Shown piece by piece: positions 62,061 through 64,000 of a DNA stretch of 64,000 bases; position 1 is the first letter of the stretch, and each line of letters begins with the position of its first letter. Source of the DNA: Bradyrhizobium sp. 190 (GTDB lineage: Bacteria > Pseudomonadota > Alphaproteobacteria > Rhizobiales > Xanthobacteraceae); the NCBI RefSeq assembly GCF_023073415.1, contig NZ_JADPJL010000012.1, positions 124,001-188,000 on the forward strand, written 5' to 3'. The translations under genes were made by a program, and so were the position numbers. The notes under the pieces are model-generated. The model saw nothing but the letters and a program-made list of their open reading frames with translations, searched no databases and was not told the DNA's origin.

Positions 62061-62759
62061 TTACTCCTCGTCCTCGTCCTGCTTTTTCCCGCCGATCGTC
62101 TTCAGCTTGGCGAACACGGCGTCGACGTTGAGGTCGTCTTCCGTCTTCTCGCTCGGCTCGAATTCCGGCTCCTTCTTCGTGGTCTCGGAGGCCGGCAGCA
62201 GCGTCGCGCCGCCGTAGGCTGCAGGCACCGGCTTTTCCTTGGCCGCGCGCTGCACCTCGAAATCGAGCTCGATCTGCGAGCAGAGGCCGAGCGTCACCGG
62301 GTCCATCGGGGTCAGGGTAGAAGCGTTCCAATGGGTGCGGTCGCGGACGCTCGCGATGGTGGTCTTGGTGGTGCCGACCAGGCGCATGATCTGCGCGTCC
62401 TTCAACTCGGGGTGGTTGCGGACCAGCCACAGGATCGCGCTCGGCCGCTCGTGGCGGCGCGACACCGGGGTGTAGCGCGGGCCCTTCTTCTTGGCGGCCG
62501 GCGGCAGGACAACCTTGCTCTCGCCGAGCCTGAGGCGGTAATTCGGGTCTTTTTCGCCCCTTTCGATCTCGTCCCGGGTCAATTGTCCCGTCGAAATCGG
62601 GTCCATGCCCTTGATGCCCTGGGCGGCGTCGCCGTCGGCGATGGCGCGGACCTCAAGGGGGTGCATTTTGGTGAAATCGGCCACCTGGTCGAAGGTCAGT
62701 GCAGTATTGTCAACCAGCCACACGGCAGTCGCTTTTGGCATCAGCGGTGCATTGCTCAT
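62061..62759 (-). CDS. trcR: Cell-cycle transcriptional regulator TrcR (DUF1013)
   Basis: 232 residues from the ATG at 62759, which has AAAGGAG 7 bases upstream. The DUF1013 core includes MPKATAVWLVDNTALTFDQV, MHPLEVRAIADGDAAQGIKG and RHERPSAILWLVRNHPELKD, with a helix-turn-helix-like IMRLVGTTKTTIASVRDRTH. In Caulobacter relatives this protein binds RNA polymerase and promotes transcription in the cell cycle. The acidic, Lys-rich tail (KKQDEDEE) is of variable length in the family. Confidence 0.88.
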   Translation of the reverse strand: MSNAPLMPKATAVWLVDNTALTFDQVADFTKMHPLEVRAIADGDAAQGIKGMDPISTGQLTRDEIERGEKDPNYRLRLGESKVVLPPAAKKKGPRYTPVSRRHERPSAILWLVRNHPELKDAQIMRLVGTTKTTIASVRDRTHWNASTLTPMDPVTLGLCSQIELDFEVQRAAKEKPVPAAYGGATLLPASETTKKEPEFEPSEKTEDDLNVDAVFAKLKTIGGKKQDEDEE

Positions 62760-62978
62760 GGCAAATCTCCTTTGTGCCTCGCCCACCTCTTTTGGAGGCG
62801 AAGCCTATGGTCATCGGTGATGACGGGAATTACGGCGCTATATACGCCTTCCCGGGGTATTGGCGCAATGGTCTGCTAAAGTGCCTTGACAGAGCCCGAA
62901 AGCAGTCCCAAGTCCTTATGCGAATTGGCCGTTCCCAGCCCGCCGGCTAGGGGTGATTCGGTCCCCGAGATAGCCCTG

Positions 62979-63941
62979 ATGCCAGCGAAACCAGACCTCA
63001 GAATCGTGCTTTGTTCTCCCCGTGGCTTCTGCGCCGGGGTGGTGCGGGCCATCGATACCGTCGAACGGGCGCTCGCCATCTATGGCGCCCCCGTCTATGT
63101 CCGTCACGAGATCGTGCACAATCGCTACGTGGTCGACAGCCTGAAGACCAAGGGCGCGATCTTCGTCGAGGAACTCGCCGAAATCCCTGATAATACCAAC
63201 GCCCCGGTGGTGTTCTCGGCCCATGGGGTTCCCAAATCGGTTCCGGCCGACGCCCGCGCCCGCAATTTCTTTTCGCTGGACGCGACCTGTCCGCTGGTGA
63301 CGAAAGTGCACCGCGAGGCGGCGATCCACTTCAAGCGCGGCCGCGAAATCCTCCTGATCGGGCATTCCCACCACCCCGAGGTGGTCGGCACGCTTGGTCA
63401 GTTGCCGGCCGGCGCGGTGACGCTGATCGAGACCGCGGAAGACGCCAAGACTTTCACGCCGAAGAATCCGGACAACCTCGCCTTCGTGACCCAGACGACG
63501 CTGTCGATCGACGACACCGCCGAGATCGTCGCCCTGCTCAAGGAGCGTTTCCCGAACATCAACGGGCCGCACAAGGAAGACATCTGCTACGCCACCACCA
63601 ACCGCCAGCTCGCGGTGAAGAAGGTGGCGCCGGTGGTCGATGCGCTGATCGTGGTCGGCGCGCCGAACTCGTCGAACTCGCAGCGGCTGCGCGAAGTCGC
63701 CGAGCGCGAGGGCTGCCCGGTCTCGGTGCTGGCGCAGCGTGCCTCGGATCTCGACTGGTCGCGCTTTGAGGGCATCAAGAGCCTCGGCATCACGGCGGGC
63801 GCATCCGCGCCGGAAGTGATCGTCGAGGAAATCATGGGCGCCTTCGCCGAGCGCTTCGAATTGCATGTGGAGACGGTCTCGGCCGCGGAAGAAAACGAGT
63901 TCTTCCCGCTGCCGCGTTCGCTGCGACCCGACGCCGCCTGA
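62979..63941 (+). CDS. ispH: 4-hydroxy-3-methylbut-2-enyl diphosphate reductase (IspH)
   Basis: 320 residues from the ATG at 62979. A longer frame from 62886 exists but adds a low-complexity leader not seen in the family. The [4Fe-4S] ligands are Cys18 (RGFCAGVV), Cys104 ([11 protein letters not shown]) and Cys203 ([10 protein letters not shown]). The substrate motif SHHPEVVGT and late [12 protein letters not shown] are present. It makes IPP and DMAPP in the last step of the MEP pathway. It is followed directly by thrB, a common order in this group. It is divergent from trcR across a 219-base gap. Confidence 0.95.
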   Translation: MPAKPDLRIVLCSPRGFCAGVVRAIDTVERALAIYGAPVYVRHEIVHNRYVVDSLKTKGAIFVEELAEIPDNTNAPVVFSAHGVPKSVPADARARNFFSLDATCPLVTKVHREAAIHFKRGREILLIGHSHHPEVVGTLGQLPAGAVTLIETAEDAKTFTPKNPDNLAFVTQTTLSIDDTAEIVALLKERFPNINGPHKEDICYATTNRQLAVKKVAPVVDALIVVGAPNSSNSQRLREVAEREGCPVSVLAQRASDLDWSRFEGIKSLGITAGASAPEVIVEEIMGAFAERFELHVETVSAAEENEFFPLPRSLRPDAA

Positions 63942-63950
63942 GGTTCTTCA

Positions 63951-64000
63951 TGGCGGTTTACACCGACGTCGCCGCCGAAGACCTCGCGGAGTTCATGAAA
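63951..64000 (+). CDS. thrB: Homoserine kinase ThrB (partial)
   Basis: Only the first 16 codons (MAVYTDVAAEDLAEFM) are in the window. The start fits alphaproteobacterial ThrB, which phosphorylates homoserine in threonine synthesis. It begins 9 bases after the ispH stop, indicating one transcript. Confidence 0.82.

Overview
The window looks like chromosomal DNA of a Bradyrhizobium-type alphaproteobacterium (order Hyphomicrobiales). Supporting signs are the high-GC coding style, the ispH-thrB junction at the right edge beside a TrcR/DUF1013 regulator, many oligopeptide-type ABC and acyl-CoA genes, GGAAC-N16-CGTT (EcfG-type) stress promoters, and several families of short intergenic palindromic repeats that I associate with this genus. 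No rRNA, tRNA, CRISPR array, transposase or prophage was found. The assignment is from recognition, not from a database search.

Layout. 1-8.2 kb: surface-adhesion block with a partial LapG-like cysteine protease (minus), a 1625-residue FecR/VCBS/RTX-type adhesin, and a CHASE2 adenylate cyclase. 8.3-17.5 kb: two divergent, related solute-binding protein genes whose shared 199-bp gap holds two face-to-face sigma-54 promoters and a central dyad. The rightward gene heads an ABC operon (two permeases, two ATPases) that also encodes an AtzG-like small protein and an amidase. 17.6-21.6 kb: small proteins and a type I secretion ATPase/HlyD pair, a plausible exporter for the adhesin. 21.7-26 kb: a VOC protein, a CinA-like domain, two amidohydrolases and an unusual Rieske ferredoxin. 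26-31 kb: small stress-type genes (DedA, PRC-barrel, DUF3606, short unknowns), two of them behind near-identical EcfG-type promoters.

31.2-36 kb: tricarballylate utilisation genes (tcuB, an esterase-like hydrolase, tcuA) with a LysR regulator, then DUF1127 and GNAT genes. 37-57.9 kb: a large CoA-thioester catabolic region. It has enoyl-CoA hydratases, SDRs, an AidB-like and three further acyl-CoA dehydrogenases, two acyl-CoA ligases, a thiolase, an alcohol dehydrogenase, an amidase, an epoxide hydrolase-like protein and a nitroreductase. A TetR gene sits beside the thiolase with a candidate operator between them. 58.2-64 kb: a lipoprotein, DUF6494, a MASE1 hybrid histidine kinase, a SemiSWEET, trcR, ispH and the start of thrB.

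The main signals worth following are the symmetric divergent sigma-54 control region of the amidase-containing ABC operon, the protease/adhesin/cyclase/T1SS set, the paired EcfG promoters, and a trcR 3'-end remnant beside the histidine kinase.
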